Below, piece by piece: positions 43,701 through 51,171 of a DNA stretch of 64,000 nt; positions within the stretch are counted from its first letter, which is position 1; each line of letters starts with the position of its first letter. The DNA is from Bacteroidales bacterium M7 (GTDB taxonomy: Bacteria > Bacteroidota > Bacteroidia > Bacteroidales > Muribaculaceae), in contig LUJR01000009.1 in NCBI GenBank assembly GCA_001689515.1, positions 62,001-126,000 on the forward strand, in the 5' to 3' direction. The translations under genes were made by a program, and so were the position numbers. A model generated the notes under the pieces. That model was given only the letters and a program-made list of their open reading frames with translations, was not told where the DNA came from and did not search any database.

Positions 43701-44993
43701 AAGCATGATGACACGGCTCATCTCTATCGGGGTGAGCAATGGCAGTTCCGTCACTTTCATATCTGTTCCCGACGATATGATTTCTGTCAATACCGTTGCA
43801 AATGTGGACGCGATAGACGTGATAAATTCCTGTGAATACAAGTCGCTGCGGTATTCCATCACCATTTTCATCTTGCCACCTTCCATGAAAAGATTGGCAG
43901 TGATTTTAGCTCCTGTGGATAACTTCTTCACAGGTATTTCCTCCACATCGCCACCGTTGACTTGTGGCATGTTGAGGAACTCGCCTTGGAAGGCAAACAG
44001 GAAATCTGAACTTACACCGAACTCAGAGGCGGCATCGGCAAACGAGTAGATGTCATTTTCACGAGCCGTTTTCAGATTAGCCTTTGTGGCATCAAGCAGT
44101 GAGCCTATGGTTGTGGACGGGTCGATGCTTACTCTGACTGGCAGAGTTTTGACCATCATGCCGAAGGTGCGGTCATAGCGGTCGCCTTTGCGTCCATGAT
44201 ATATTGTGGCGAAAGTGACATCTTCCTTGCGTGAAAATGCTTGAAGCACTGCACCCATGGCTGCCGTGGCTGGTACACTCTGAGGCATACTGTGGTCTCG
44301 GCAATAGGTCTTGTAAGCATCACTGTCTATATCAAGTGAGATGGTCACTTCATCGTAAGCCTCAGTGGGGGCGGTGACATCGGAAGGCAGTTCCAGCTCC
44401 GTGTCAGCACCATCAAGCATCTGCTTGTAGCTGTAATGTGCCGACGCATATTCCGCTGATGTTCTCGCATCGGCTTCTTCTCGGGCTACCTCATAGATGG
44501 TCAACGCTTCGGGAGTGACGGGATTGCCGCTGTATGCATTGTCAATTTCCTTAAGGAGCAATTTATGTGAGTGACCATCAAATATAGTGTGATGGAAATC
44601 GGTGAACAGATATACACCGCGCTCGGTCCGGATGACTAAGACATGAGCCAGTTCTCCGCCTTCTAATCCAAACGGTCTTACCAACGAATCCTTGTCTGTC
44701 ATCAACTGCTCCTCGGTCATTTCGACGAGAGCGACTTCAAGGGGATGGGAAGCGGAGGCATCCGACAGTGTAGGGTGGCCGTCGCTGTCGGTCACTATCC
44801 TTGCCGACATGCTCGGGTAGGCGGCTATGACCTTGCGCACTGCATCGGCGAGACGCTGTGCATCTGCCACTCCATGCATGCGCGCGAGGTGAGGAGTGTG
44901 ATATATGGGAGTGCCTTCGTGGCACAGGCTTTCTATGTAGATGCCGAGCTGCGACTGTGTGAGCACAGGCATGGGGGTCATGTTGTCGGTCAT
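37716..44993 (-). CDS. Two-module NRPS with terminal thioester reductase (C-A-T-C-A-T-R)
   Basis: 2425 residues. C1 has HHTIFDG at 134-140. A1 has YTSGSTGKPKG near 592-602. The first carrier has Ser966 (GLTS). C2 has HHIIYDG at 1144-1150. A2 has YTSGSTGRPKG near 1596. The second carrier has Ser1981 (GGTS). The reductase has GATGFMG near 2065 and a YVHSK (YxxxK) pair. All core motifs look active. A condensation domain before the first module suggests N-acylation of the first residue; the reductase should release an aldehyde or alcohol. Predicted product: an N-acyl dipeptide aldehyde or a cyclised pyrazinone relative. By-eye specificity codes: D-A-M-F-L-A-V-V-L-K (hydrophobic residue) and D-A-L-D-N-G-E-V-G-K (acidic pocket). 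In operon with STAS and MATE genes. Confidence 0.93.
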   Translation of the reverse strand: MTDNMTPMPVLTQSQLGIYIESLCHEGTPIYHTPHLARMHGVADAQRLADAVRKVIAAYPSMSARIVTDSDGHPTLSDASASHPLEVALVEMTEEQLMTDKDSLVRPFGLEGGELAHVLVIRTERGVYLFTDFHHTIFDGHSHKLLLKEIDNAYSGNPVTPEALTIYEVAREEADARTSAEYASAHYSYKQMLDGADTELELPSDVTAPTEAYDEVTISLDIDSDAYKTYCRDHSMPQSVPATAAMGAVLQAFSRKEDVTFATIYHGRKGDRYDRTFGMMVKTLPVRVSIDPSTTIGSLLDATKANLKTARENDIYSFADAASEFGVSSDFLFAFQGEFLNMPQVNGGDVEEIPVKKLSTGAKITANLFMEGGKMKMVMEYRSDLYSQEFITSIASTFATVLTEIISSGTDMKVTELPLLTPIEMSRVIMLGEGATSTANPQATIPMLFKEAARLHGDNIALVYNGRQMTYRELDRVTDALAVMLHDRYGVTTETTVGVLIERSELMAIYPLAVMKAGGAYMPLDPHFPQDRLMFMVEDAGVSLILADDGLADITIPQFDGTVISASVIKSLADADREICEAQPESAMVILYTSGSTGKPKGVTLEQHNLVNFCAAYTSMTQLSAGDRVGAYAAFGFDAHMMDLYPALLCGATVHIFDAEMRLDLTAMHEYIEREQVTVMFMTTQIAWQMATLFDFTSLRVLSAGGEKLPPIGPLPYTFFNVYGPTECSVLTTAYPASGGTDGKIIGRPLMGYELLIVDRNLRPVPQGVSGELIILGDGVGRGYLNRPELNAEKFITIDGKKAYRTGDQARYMTDGNVEFLGRMDGLVKLRGLRIELGEIEAVATAHPTVKTFVASVKEFGGMENLIGYYTVKDGESLTADTLREFMSQSLTEFMVPQVIMQLDTMPLTPNGKVDRRALPIPETAVAEIIEPASPMEQTIYDITAEILKHTGFGVTTNLLSVGLTSLMAMRLVASVIKNTGLKLTAKTVMSTPTVREIAASLESATKTADDTISHKRRRYYPLTENQRGVYIDWEMNRDALQYNIPQAYKFGQGTDAEALREAIYKVLEAHPSLKTRMVMRGGDVMQESRDDDTIEITITDLDEAPTQEFLQSRIRPFDLLNDCLFRCQIYRHGDNVYMLRDTHHIIYDGVSAMLFHQDMVKAYDGAALEAETYTALDHALDEKELLESDEADKAAEWFDKLVDQSEPTSYPRSTQPDNDIPGGMGRIRLSLPSADIKAFCSKGGVTVSNYMLSAFVQLLHRLTREQTVQIVTVNNGRSDMRLMGDMGMFVKTLPVVSRCSAPTATPLDFARDMQTQFLTSQDYDFYPFTALVEQKGVRPDIMYVYEGGINLAGDADDRLKAEKIQLSLDTAKVPLTLLVFEPSADEFELALEYDTSMYARADMEVFVEMMRTLSLTLTQAATIADGQMVNAAQEEQLRTMRHGDTGEVLYTSFHGAMESRADATPDAPALVACDKRMTYREFDEECNRIANALIKRGVRRGDRIVILLPRRSYLITAIYGTMKAGATYIPCDPEYPADRIRLITEDSDAKFVITTADKVSLYPGKAVDIDELLTETDTKRPNVAVAPEDIAYMIYTSGSTGRPKGVMIPQRAITNYLYGYYKMFYKERPDIKTQMLLVTISFDASLLNLGGSLTSGHCLVLANEDECKDVVLLSKLMLDNGVDATDITPSRLDAMLDLPEFGRAIARCKHLNIGGEGFQNTLIAKLCSAGFRGRAINEYGPTETTVGCNQAEVTPFEPIIAGRPFYNASERIVDAWGSELPVGAVGELYIFGRGVGLGYNNLPEKTAQSFVDFNGERGYRTGDLARWTPEGDVVILGRIDHQVKLRGLRIELGEIESVAQQFEGIKNAAADVREVNKIQHLCLYYTATSPIDKAKFREHLASSLTEYMVPDAYTEVEVMPLTPNGKINRKALPESEIAPLTPYVEPEGELEKTIAKAFGTILRNDRIGANDDFFAIGGTSISAIKVVAALASSGYSITYKNVFTARTPRALAAMIEGKPIEEPIATPVTAEIHVSEFANVLERNTLDAFLNGKEQALGDVLLTGATGFMGIHMLHELLTTTASRVYCLLRRKGDLSAESRLRTLLFYYFDNTFEDDFASGRLTVIEGDVTDPIDSQLADRLPVQTVINCAANVKHFSAGNDIEQVNVESVRNLIGFCLEKSARLVHVSTISIAGESVNGYPDPSLLLTERMMDFGQSLSNQYVHSKYEAERLILTAIRDQELNAKIMRVGNLSARGTDGEFQINFRSNAFMGKLRAYVALGCALYAVLDAPCEFSPIDEVCHAILLLSRTPVEMSVFQPCNNHRLPLGDVLHILNETGLPVAPVEMAQFTEREREAMDDPRKVDALQPLMAYDSGAGSRTAFIRYDSSFTNQILYRLGFRWNYTSREYVSQFIRAIASLNYFEL

Positions 44994-45001
44994 AATGGAT
45001 G

Positions 45002-45307
45002 TTATCGGATGTTGAATATTGAAGTGAATCCTGTCATGTCGAATATCGCACGTATCGAGGCAGAGAGATTGTGGAGTTCCAGCGAGCGTCCGGCGGCTTT
45101 TGAGCTTTTAAGCAGTGTGATGAAAGAGCGGAGTCCGGCACTGCTGATATATTCCATCCCTTCGCAGTCTATGATGATATCTCCATGGGAGTCAGGGGAG
45201 CATATGTGGGCTACCTCGCTGTCAAACTGGGGTGCAGTTACCGAATCGAGTCGTCCGTTGATGGATATATTTGTGATTCCGTCATGCTGATTGATGGTTG
45301 TTGTCAT
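45002..45307 (-). CDS. STAS-domain anti-sigma-factor antagonist
   Basis: 101 residues, a single STAS domain. The conserved MEYISSAGLR loop places the phosphorylatable Ser at about residue 56. Such proteins switch partners according to phosphorylation by an RsbW-like kinase and dephosphorylation by a SpoIIE phosphatase. Both activities are encoded in the same operon. Its ATG overlaps the phosphatase stop (ATGA, 45304-45307), and the NRPS follows 8 bp later. No sigma factor is present nearby, so the downstream target may be an enzyme or transporter rather than transcription (inference). Confidence 0.9.
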   Translation of the reverse strand: MTTTINQHDGITNISINGRLDSVTAPQFDSEVAHICSPDSHGDIIIDCEGMEYISSAGLRSFITLLKSSKAAGRSLELHNLSASIRAIFDMTGFTSIFNIR

Positions 45308-47583
45308 TGCTGTGATGATTTTAGGTATAATCTAAGATGGTTTTTATTGTCTTTGTATTCATATTCTGCCGATGACACGAGGCGGCTTATCAGGAACAGT
45401 CCTAATCCGCCCACAGACCGTTGCTCGGCAGGCATATTTGTGTCTATTTCAGGTACCGATTCCAGAGGGTTGAACGGTGGGCTGCAATCGGTGATGTCTA
45501 TCTGGATGTCGCCACATAGATCAGTCAGAGCGACAGTTATGTCAGCTTTGTCGTGTGTCGGCACTGAGTGGTTGATGATATTGCTGACAGCTTCTTCGAG
45601 TATGAGATTGACCTTCTGTGTCAGATCTGCATTCCACCTATATGTGCATGCCGTACTGTCGATGAAGTTTGCAAGCCGAGTTATCTCATTGATATCATAT
45701 GACAGAGAGATACAGGGGGCAGAGCCAATGCACATCATGGTGATGTCGTCAGATAGCGGCATGATGCTGTAGTCGGTCACGGATTCATTGACACTTGCGA
45801 TGACATCATCGGGCTTAGATGTGTGCAACCCCTCCATATGGGAGAGCAGTCTGTCTTCACCAAATGGAATGCCGTTGCTGTTCTCTGCTTCGGTCAATCC
45901 GTCAGTGTACAAAAATATCATCGCCCCTGGGACAAACGGGATAGAGGTCTGTGTATAATTCACATCATCCATTACTCCAGCCGGCAAGCCGGGGGGGAGT
46001 GTCAGGTATCGGCAGCCATTGCCATCAGATATGATCGGAGGATTATGTCCGCCGTTGGCAAGAGTCAACAGTCCTTTGTTGATGTCGATAACCCCTGTTA
46101 TAAGGGTTACAAACATGTTTTTTGGATTGCTTTCGCATATATGTCGGTTGATACAGGTGAGTATCTCCCGTGGAGTCTGATGTCGCTCGGCGGTGAAACG
46201 GAACAGGGTATGCACTGCAGCCATCACCAGTGATGCCGGCACTCCTTTATCGCTCACATCGGCTATGATGAAATACAGGCTGCCGTCGGCATATACATAA
46301 TCATACATGTCGCCGCTTACCTCACGTGCCGGTTGCAGCATAGATGCGACCGCGACCTTCGTTTCATTGAAGATTATGCCGTCGGCAGGCAGCGGTCGGG
46401 GCTGCATGCCTTGCTGGATACTGCGGGCTATGGCGAGTTCGCTCTCAATGCGCTGCATGTCGCGGGCATTTTGTGCGATAGTCGTTATGTGTTGCTGGAT
46501 AGCACGAGTCATATAAGCCATGGCATCATGAAGATGTCTGATGTCGGCATAGGGTCCAGACGGAGGAAGGGAAGTGGTAAAATCTCCGTTACCTATGCTG
46601 ATGGCTGCATTGCTCAGCCTGTTGAGCGGTCGGGTGACATATGGGATTATCAGACGTAGACCTATGAGCAGCAAGATGAATCCGCACCCTACGATGAGGA
46701 GAATGGGAAGTTTTATCTGCTTTATAACGGTCAGTGCTGACTTATATGGAGTCAGAGTGGCAATTATGATGTCAGGACCGGCGATGCGCGAACAGCATGC
46801 AATCAGTTTCTCTCCGTCAGCAGTTATTTCTCCGTCGGCATGATTGTGCGAAGTCAGTTGTGTGGAAATTTTTGATAGCTGTTCTATGGTCTGTTTGTCA
46901 GAGGGGACAGATGCCGTAAGAGGCGCGCCGTCAGCAGACAGCAGCAACGAGCGGCTTGCTTTATACGGCCGTAGTTGGTCAGCCTCGGTTTCAAGATATG
47001 ATAGGGCGACATCGGCGGTGACGACTGCATAGATGTGACCATGGGAATCCTTGACAGGTATGCTGTAAGTGGTCATCAGGCAGTCGCCTGCACCTGTGTC
47101 CATATAGGGTGTGCTCCATGTAGCCTTTCCTGTGCGGATAGGAGCAGTGAACCATTGTTGGGTTGTATAGTTGTAATCGGAGTCTCCTAATTGTTGCGTT
47201 GTTAGCCCCGACGAAGTGCGTTGCACGTATATCATCCACTCCTTGGCATTTATAGGGGCGTTTTCAGGAACGTAAGCTATGCTTCCTCCCTTGATGAGCG
47301 GATCGCTTTCCACCATTATGCCGATCAGTTTGGCGGCATTTATTTCGTTGATGGACATAGGCATGGAAGCCAATTCACGCACTGTGCGTTCGGTATTCTG
47401 AGCCACGCCATGAAGGTCATCTTCTACACTGCGTATCATCTGTCCCTGCAACAGTTCGGTCAGACGGTGGATCTGTTCTTCTTCTTGTGTCGAGGCATAC
47501 TTCTCAAGCACTATGCTGATGCCTGCGAATATGCAGACGCATATGCACAGCATGTAGATGCACAGACTTGTCGAAAGTTTCAT
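45304..47583 (-). CDS. Membrane sensor SpoIIE-type phosphatase with C-terminal RsbW-like kinase
   Basis: 759 residues from the ATG at 47583. An N-terminal membrane helix (YMLCICVCIFAGISIVL), a periplasmic Cache-like sensor to about 280, and a second helix (LPILLIVGCGFILLLIGLRL) lead to HAMP, a linker helix, PP2C/SpoIIE phosphatase (REVSGDMYDY, IADVSDKG, LYTDGLTEA) and a GHKL ATPase (ILEEAVSNIINHS, GGLGLFLI). Phosphatase and kinase in one chain could set the STAS phosphorylation state both ways under control of an external signal. The start at 47583 is chosen because a -7 box at 47641-47648 makes 47643 untranscribed. First gene of the NRPS operon. Confidence 0.9.
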   Translation of the reverse strand: MKLSTSLCIYMLCICVCIFAGISIVLEKYASTQEEEQIHRLTELLQGQMIRSVEDDLHGVAQNTERTVRELASMPMSINEINAAKLIGIMVESDPLIKGGSIAYVPENAPINAKEWMIYVQRTSSGLTTQQLGDSDYNYTTQQWFTAPIRTGKATWSTPYMDTGAGDCLMTTYSIPVKDSHGHIYAVVTADVALSYLETEADQLRPYKASRSLLLSADGAPLTASVPSDKQTIEQLSKISTQLTSHNHADGEITADGEKLIACCSRIAGPDIIIATLTPYKSALTVIKQIKLPILLIVGCGFILLLIGLRLIIPYVTRPLNRLSNAAISIGNGDFTTSLPPSGPYADIRHLHDAMAYMTRAIQQHITTIAQNARDMQRIESELAIARSIQQGMQPRPLPADGIIFNETKVAVASMLQPAREVSGDMYDYVYADGSLYFIIADVSDKGVPASLVMAAVHTLFRFTAERHQTPREILTCINRHICESNPKNMFVTLITGVIDINKGLLTLANGGHNPPIISDGNGCRYLTLPPGLPAGVMDDVNYTQTSIPFVPGAMIFLYTDGLTEAENSNGIPFGEDRLLSHMEGLHTSKPDDVIASVNESVTDYSIMPLSDDITMMCIGSAPCISLSYDINEITRLANFIDSTACTYRWNADLTQKVNLILEEAVSNIINHSVPTHDKADITVALTDLCGDIQIDITDCSPPFNPLESVPEIDTNMPAEQRSVGGLGLFLISRLVSSAEYEYKDNKNHLRLYLKSSQQ

Positions 47584-47640
47584 TGCTTTTCCTGATGCAA
47601 GAATGGATATAAGTGAAAGCAGCATCCTTGCTGCCAACGG

Positions 47641-47648
47641 CAAAATTA
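47641..47648 (-). promoter_or_regulatory. -7 box of the NRPS operon
   Basis: TAATTTTG on the minus strand, 58 bp before the ATG at 47583. TTTG at 47664-47661 is too close (12 bp) for a normal -33 box. Confidence 0.45.
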
Positions 47649-47699
47649 TAAGAAATTTGCCAAAGGGAGTGTTTAAAGGGTATAAAAACGGTTAAAATA

Positions 47700-47740
47700 A
47701 TGCGAGTGTCCATCAGGGACAGCCTGATAAACACTCGCAT
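47700..47740 (-). terminator. Terminator after ferritin
   Basis: 10-bp perfect arms (atgcgagtgt, 47700-47709; acactcgcat, 47731-47740) with an inner catcagg/cctgata stem. Followed on the minus strand by TATTTTAA. It separates ferritin from the NRPS operon. Confidence 0.7.
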
Positions 47741-47762
47741 TTGTGCTATGATAAGAACCTGC

Positions 47763-48284
47763 TTATTCGGCAGATGCCAGTGGAGATGGGGTGGCGTATG
47801 TGCGGCTTGCGAGATCTTTGTCGAGCATGTACATGCCATACTGATTGCTCTCGACTGCGCGGAATGCCTGTATCATGGCGCGTGCGGTATCCTCTTCCTC
47901 AACCTGCTCGTCAATGAACCAGATGAAGCGGTTGGTTGAAGCGAAATCGTTGTCCTCGCGGGCTATGGCTGCGAGGTTGTTGATGAGCGATGTCACCTTC
48001 TGCTCGTGCTGAAGGGTCTGCTCAAACATTGCGAGTACGCCGGGCCATGTGGTGGGCACTTCCTCGATGGGACGGAGCACGACCTTGGCATCGCGAGAGT
48101 TCATGAAGTTCATGAATATACGAGCGTGGTCCTGCTCTTCGCGAAACTGGATGTAGAACCAGTTGGCAACGCCTTTGTGTCCCTTGGCTTCTGCGTCAAG
48201 TGACATTGACAGGTAGAGATATGCCGACCAAAGCTCTGCGTTGATCTGCTCGTTGATAGCGTCCTGGAGTTTGTTGCTGATCAT
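47763..48284 (-). CDS. ftnA: Ferritin, iron-storage protein
   Basis: 173 residues. It has the four-helix ferritin pattern with the ferroxidase residues visible: E17 (INAELWSAYLYLS), E50 and H53 (REEQDHARI), and the E/Q positions in TLQHEQ and WFIDEQVEEEDTA. It oxidises Fe(II) and stores iron as a 24-subunit shell in the cytosol. Length is normal for bacterial FtnA. It is a single gene: a terminator follows, and a REPIN pair, tRNA and another terminator lie upstream. No clear promoter was found. Confidence 0.95.
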   Translation of the reverse strand: MISNKLQDAINEQINAELWSAYLYLSMSLDAEAKGHKGVANWFYIQFREEQDHARIFMNFMNSRDAKVVLRPIEEVPTTWPGVLAMFEQTLQHEQKVTSLINNLAAIAREDNDFASTNRFIWFIDEQVEEEDTARAMIQAFRAVESNQYGMYMLDKDLASRTYATPSPLASAE

Positions 48285-48401
48285 AATTGTAATATTTTTA
48301 TGGTTAATTGTATGGTTAGTTGAAATATGGCTTGAGTGTATATGAGTAGTGAAATCGAATCGAGATTAGATGACTCAAAATCGCATAATTTCTACCGCTC
48401 T

Positions 48402-48489
48402 TGTAGGGACATGCTGTGGCATGTCCGCACTTCAGGCGTTGTATTGCTGAGTGTCGTGAAAATCGGACATGCCACGGCATGTCCCTACA
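48402..48489. repeat. REPIN-like inverted pair of the palindromic repeat
   Basis: Copies at 48402-48426 and 48465-48489 face each other across about 38 bp, between the ferritin gene and the tRNA terminator. Confidence 0.8.
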
Positions 48490-48531
48490 TTGGATGATGC
48501 AAATATACACATTTTTTGGGGAGGTGAATAT

Positions 48532-48566
48532 AAAAAAACATCTCTGAGCATGGATGCTCAGAGATG
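48532..48566 (-). terminator. Rho-independent terminator of the tRNA-Met transcript
   Basis: Perfect 13-bp stem, catctctgagcat (48539-48551) with atgctcagagatg (48554-48566), followed on the minus strand by seven T. Confidence 0.9.
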
Positions 48567-48586
48567 CAATAATGAAAGTATTTTTG

Positions 48587-48660
48587 TAGCGGGACCGAGA
48601 ATTGAACTCGGGACCTCCGGGTTATGAATCCGACGCTCTAACCAACTGAGCTATCCCGCC
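48587..48660 (-). tRNA. tRNA-Met (anticodon CAT)
   Basis: The minus strand folds as a cloverleaf. The acceptor is GGCGGGA with TCCCGCT; the D arm contains AGTTGGTTAGA; the anticodon loop is TTCATAA within CGGAT...ACCCG; the T arm is CCGAG-TTCAATT-CTCGG. There is one G.U at the acceptor end and no encoded CCA. It is probably the elongator; a modified Ile-accepting form cannot be excluded by sequence alone. Confidence 0.95.
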
Positions 48661-48762
48661 ATGGAGGTTGACAAGGAGGCCGTGCCTCATTTGCGAGTGC
48701 AAAGTTATAGTGAAAAAATGACTTTTGCAAGACCTTTGACAAATTTGTAGTAAAAATTTGTG

Positions 48763-48770
48763 TAACTTTG
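48763..48770 (+). promoter_or_regulatory. -7 box of the NatAB-like operon
   Basis: TAACTTTG, 42 bp before the ATG at 48812. TTTG copies at 48735 and 48744 are 24 and 15 bp away, so no standard -33 box. Confidence 0.5.
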
Positions 48771-48811
48771 TCTCCGTACATATATTAATGTTAATACAAT
48801 AACCGACTATC

Positions 48812-49744
48812 ATGACTCAACCACTCTTGAAGGTAAGCCACGTCAATAAGCGTTTCACGGGGCATGTCGCCCTGGACGATATGTCGTTGGAGGTGCCGCA
48901 GGGTTCCATATATGGGTTGCTCGGTCCTAACGGAGCCGGCAAGACCACTCTGATACGTATAATCAACCACATAACGCTGCCTGACAGCGGTGAAGTCATC
49001 TTTGACGGACATCCGCTGACGGCTGCTGATGTGGCGCATATAGGTTACCTGCCGGAGGAACGCGGACTTTACAAAAAGATGAAGGTTGGAGAGCAAGCCA
49101 TCTTCTTTGCCCGTCTTAAAGGCCTCAGCCGTGCGCAAGCCATCATGGAGCTGAAGAAATGGTTTGAGAAGTTCGGCATAATGGATTGGTGGGGCAAGAA
49201 GGTGTCGGAGCTGTCAAAGGGTATGGCTCAGAAGATACAGTTTATCATCACGGTGCTTCACCGCCCCAAACTGCTGATATTCGACGAGCCTTTCTCTGGA
49301 TTTGACCCCATAAATGCCAACATGCTCAAAGAGGAAATCATGGAGCTGCGTCGCGATGGGGCTACCATCATATTCAGTACACACAACATGTCGAGCGTGG
49401 AGGAAATCTGCGATGACATCACTTTGATCAACCGCTCACGCAATGTGCTTTCAGGCAATGTCAACGAGATACGGCGCCGTTTCTGCAAGAACCGCTATGT
49501 AGTGACTCTGGCAGGTGAAGGTGACGAGTTGTTGCTGCCTTCAATAGAGCCGATGACCATAGAGCAGTCCATAGAGCGTAATGCTGACGGCACATCGACT
49601 CTGAAAGTGCATCTTGCTTCTGATGCAGATGTGCGCGAGTTTATCAGCGCAGTCAATGACCATGGCATGATGCTGTCATTCAACGAAGCGATGGCATCAA
49701 TGAACGACATATTTATCAACGTGGTAGAATCCACACGCATCTAA
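48812..49744 (+). CDS. ABC transporter ATP-binding protein, NatA-like
   Basis: 310 residues. Walker A GPNGAGKTT at 38-46, signature LSKGMAQKIQ, Walker B LLIFDEPFSGFDP, switch His (IIFSTHNM). The last 80 residues form the extra C-terminal domain seen in NatA-type ATPases (ending SMNDIFINVVE). It pairs with the permease 24 bp downstream. The pair resembles NatAB sodium/drug exporters, but the substrate cannot be told from sequence. Confidence 0.9.
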   Translation: MTQPLLKVSHVNKRFTGHVALDDMSLEVPQGSIYGLLGPNGAGKTTLIRIINHITLPDSGEVIFDGHPLTAADVAHIGYLPEERGLYKKMKVGEQAIFFARLKGLSRAQAIMELKKWFEKFGIMDWWGKKVSELSKGMAQKIQFIITVLHRPKLLIFDEPFSGFDPINANMLKEEIMELRRDGATIIFSTHNMSSVEEICDDITLINRSRNVLSGNVNEIRRRFCKNRYVVTLAGEGDELLLPSIEPMTIEQSIERNADGTSTLKVHLASDADVREFISAVNDHGMMLSFNEAMASMNDIFINVVESTRI

Positions 49745-49768
49745 CGTATCACGAAACCTGATCGGACA

Positions 49769-51073
49769 ATGAATCATATATACCTTATAATACAGCGCGA
49801 ATTTCTGGAGCGCGTATCAAAGAAGAGTTTTATTATCATCACGATACTGATGCCGTTGCTTATGCTGGTGCTGTCGGTGCTTCCGGCTCTCATCATGGAG
49901 TTTGCATCGGGCGAAGAACGTAATATCGTGGTTGTGGACGAGACCGGAGTGATAGCTCCTGATTTCCATGACACCGAAGATATGACATTCACGCGGAGCG
50001 CGCAGGTGCTCGACTCTGCTTTGACCATGAAGGAGGTGGCTGGCATACTCTATATCCCGTCGGATGCTGTCGCAAACACCTCCGGGATAGCTTATTACAG
50101 CAACGGCCCTGCCTCGATGAGTGTAGAGAAAGAGATACAGGGGCAGCTCAATGACATCATAGAGGCGCGCCGCATTGAGAAGAGCAACATCGAAAACCTT
50201 CGTCAGGTGATGGATGACATTCATAGCGATGTGCAGTTGCTGACATTCCGCAACGACACTGATGAGCTGTCGCAGGAGTCAAGTGCGTTGAGTTTCGCTC
50301 TCGGCATGGGGCTTTCGTTTATCCTCTACATGTTTCTGCTGATGTATGGACAGATGGTCATGTCGAGCATCATCGAGGAGAAGAACAACCGTGTGCTGGA
50401 ACTTGTGGTTACATCCGTAAAGCCTGTGCATCTCATGCTTGGCAAGATATTCGGCATAGCCAGTGTGGCGGTGGTGCAGATACTTATATGGATGGTGCTT
50501 CTTTGCTGCATATCGGCGTTCGTGCTCCCTGCCACTCTCCCCACAGGCGTGATGAGCGAAGTGTCCGCAGTGCAGGCAGGTACGTTTGATGCCGCTACAT
50601 CGCAATATGATGCTGAGATGGTCAATGTAGTCGCAACTCTCGGGAGCGTCAGCTATATATTCAACATACTGTTTGTGATGCTGCTTTTCCTTGTAGGCGG
50701 TTTCCTGTTCTATTCTGCCATTTTTGCTGCAATCGGATCGGCTGTGGAAAATGTGCAGGATGCCTCCCAGTTGTCCATCATAGCCATGCTGCCTATTATC
50801 CTCGGGCTGGTGTTCTCTTTGGCAGCCGCTCAGGATCCGCAGTCGGGGCTGTCGGTGGTGTGCAGTTACATACCATTGACTTCGCCGATGGTGATGATGG
50901 CGCGTCTGCCCTTTGGCATAGCGGCGTGGGAAGTGGCATTGTCGCTTGCCATACTTGTGGCATCGTTCGTGTTCACTGCGTGGCTTGCTGGTAAGATCTA
51001 TCGAGTGGGCATATTCATGTATGGCAAGAAACCCACACTCAAAGACCTCTGGCGATGGTCACGTCAGGCTTGA
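49769..51073 (+). CDS. ABC-2 type permease, NatB-like
   Basis: 434 residues. One N-terminal helix (FIIITILMPLLMLVLSVLPA) is followed by a large external domain of about 130 residues, then five or more helices (FILYMFLLMYGQMVMSSIIE with the conserved EEKNNRVLELVVTSV loop). This is the NatB/ABC-2 layout. It works with the ATPase just upstream in the inner membrane. The rpoD gene follows 98 bp later with its own likely promoter. Confidence 0.88.
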   Translation: MNHIYLIIQREFLERVSKKSFIIITILMPLLMLVLSVLPALIMEFASGEERNIVVVDETGVIAPDFHDTEDMTFTRSAQVLDSALTMKEVAGILYIPSDAVANTSGIAYYSNGPASMSVEKEIQGQLNDIIEARRIEKSNIENLRQVMDDIHSDVQLLTFRNDTDELSQESSALSFALGMGLSFILYMFLLMYGQMVMSSIIEEKNNRVLELVVTSVKPVHLMLGKIFGIASVAVVQILIWMVLLCCISAFVLPATLPTGVMSEVSAVQAGTFDAATSQYDAEMVNVVATLGSVSYIFNILFVMLLFLVGGFLFYSAIFAAIGSAVENVQDASQLSIIAMLPIILGLVFSLAAAQDPQSGLSVVCSYIPLTSPMVMMARLPFGIAAWEVALSLAILVASFVFTAWLAGKIYRVGIFMYGKKPTLKDLWRWSRQA

Positions 51074-51106
51074 TGATATAAAAAAGCATAAAAGAGATGG
51101 GCTTGA

Positions 51107-51137
51107 TTGGTCATCACAAAATAAAATCGTAATTTCG
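51107..51137 (+). promoter_or_regulatory. Possible rpoD promoter
   Basis: TTGG (51107-51110), 19 bp, TAATTTCG (51130-51137). Each box is one base off consensus. Confidence 0.4.
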
Positions 51138-51171
51138 CGCGTTAAAATCTAAGCATATACCGTTAGATTAG

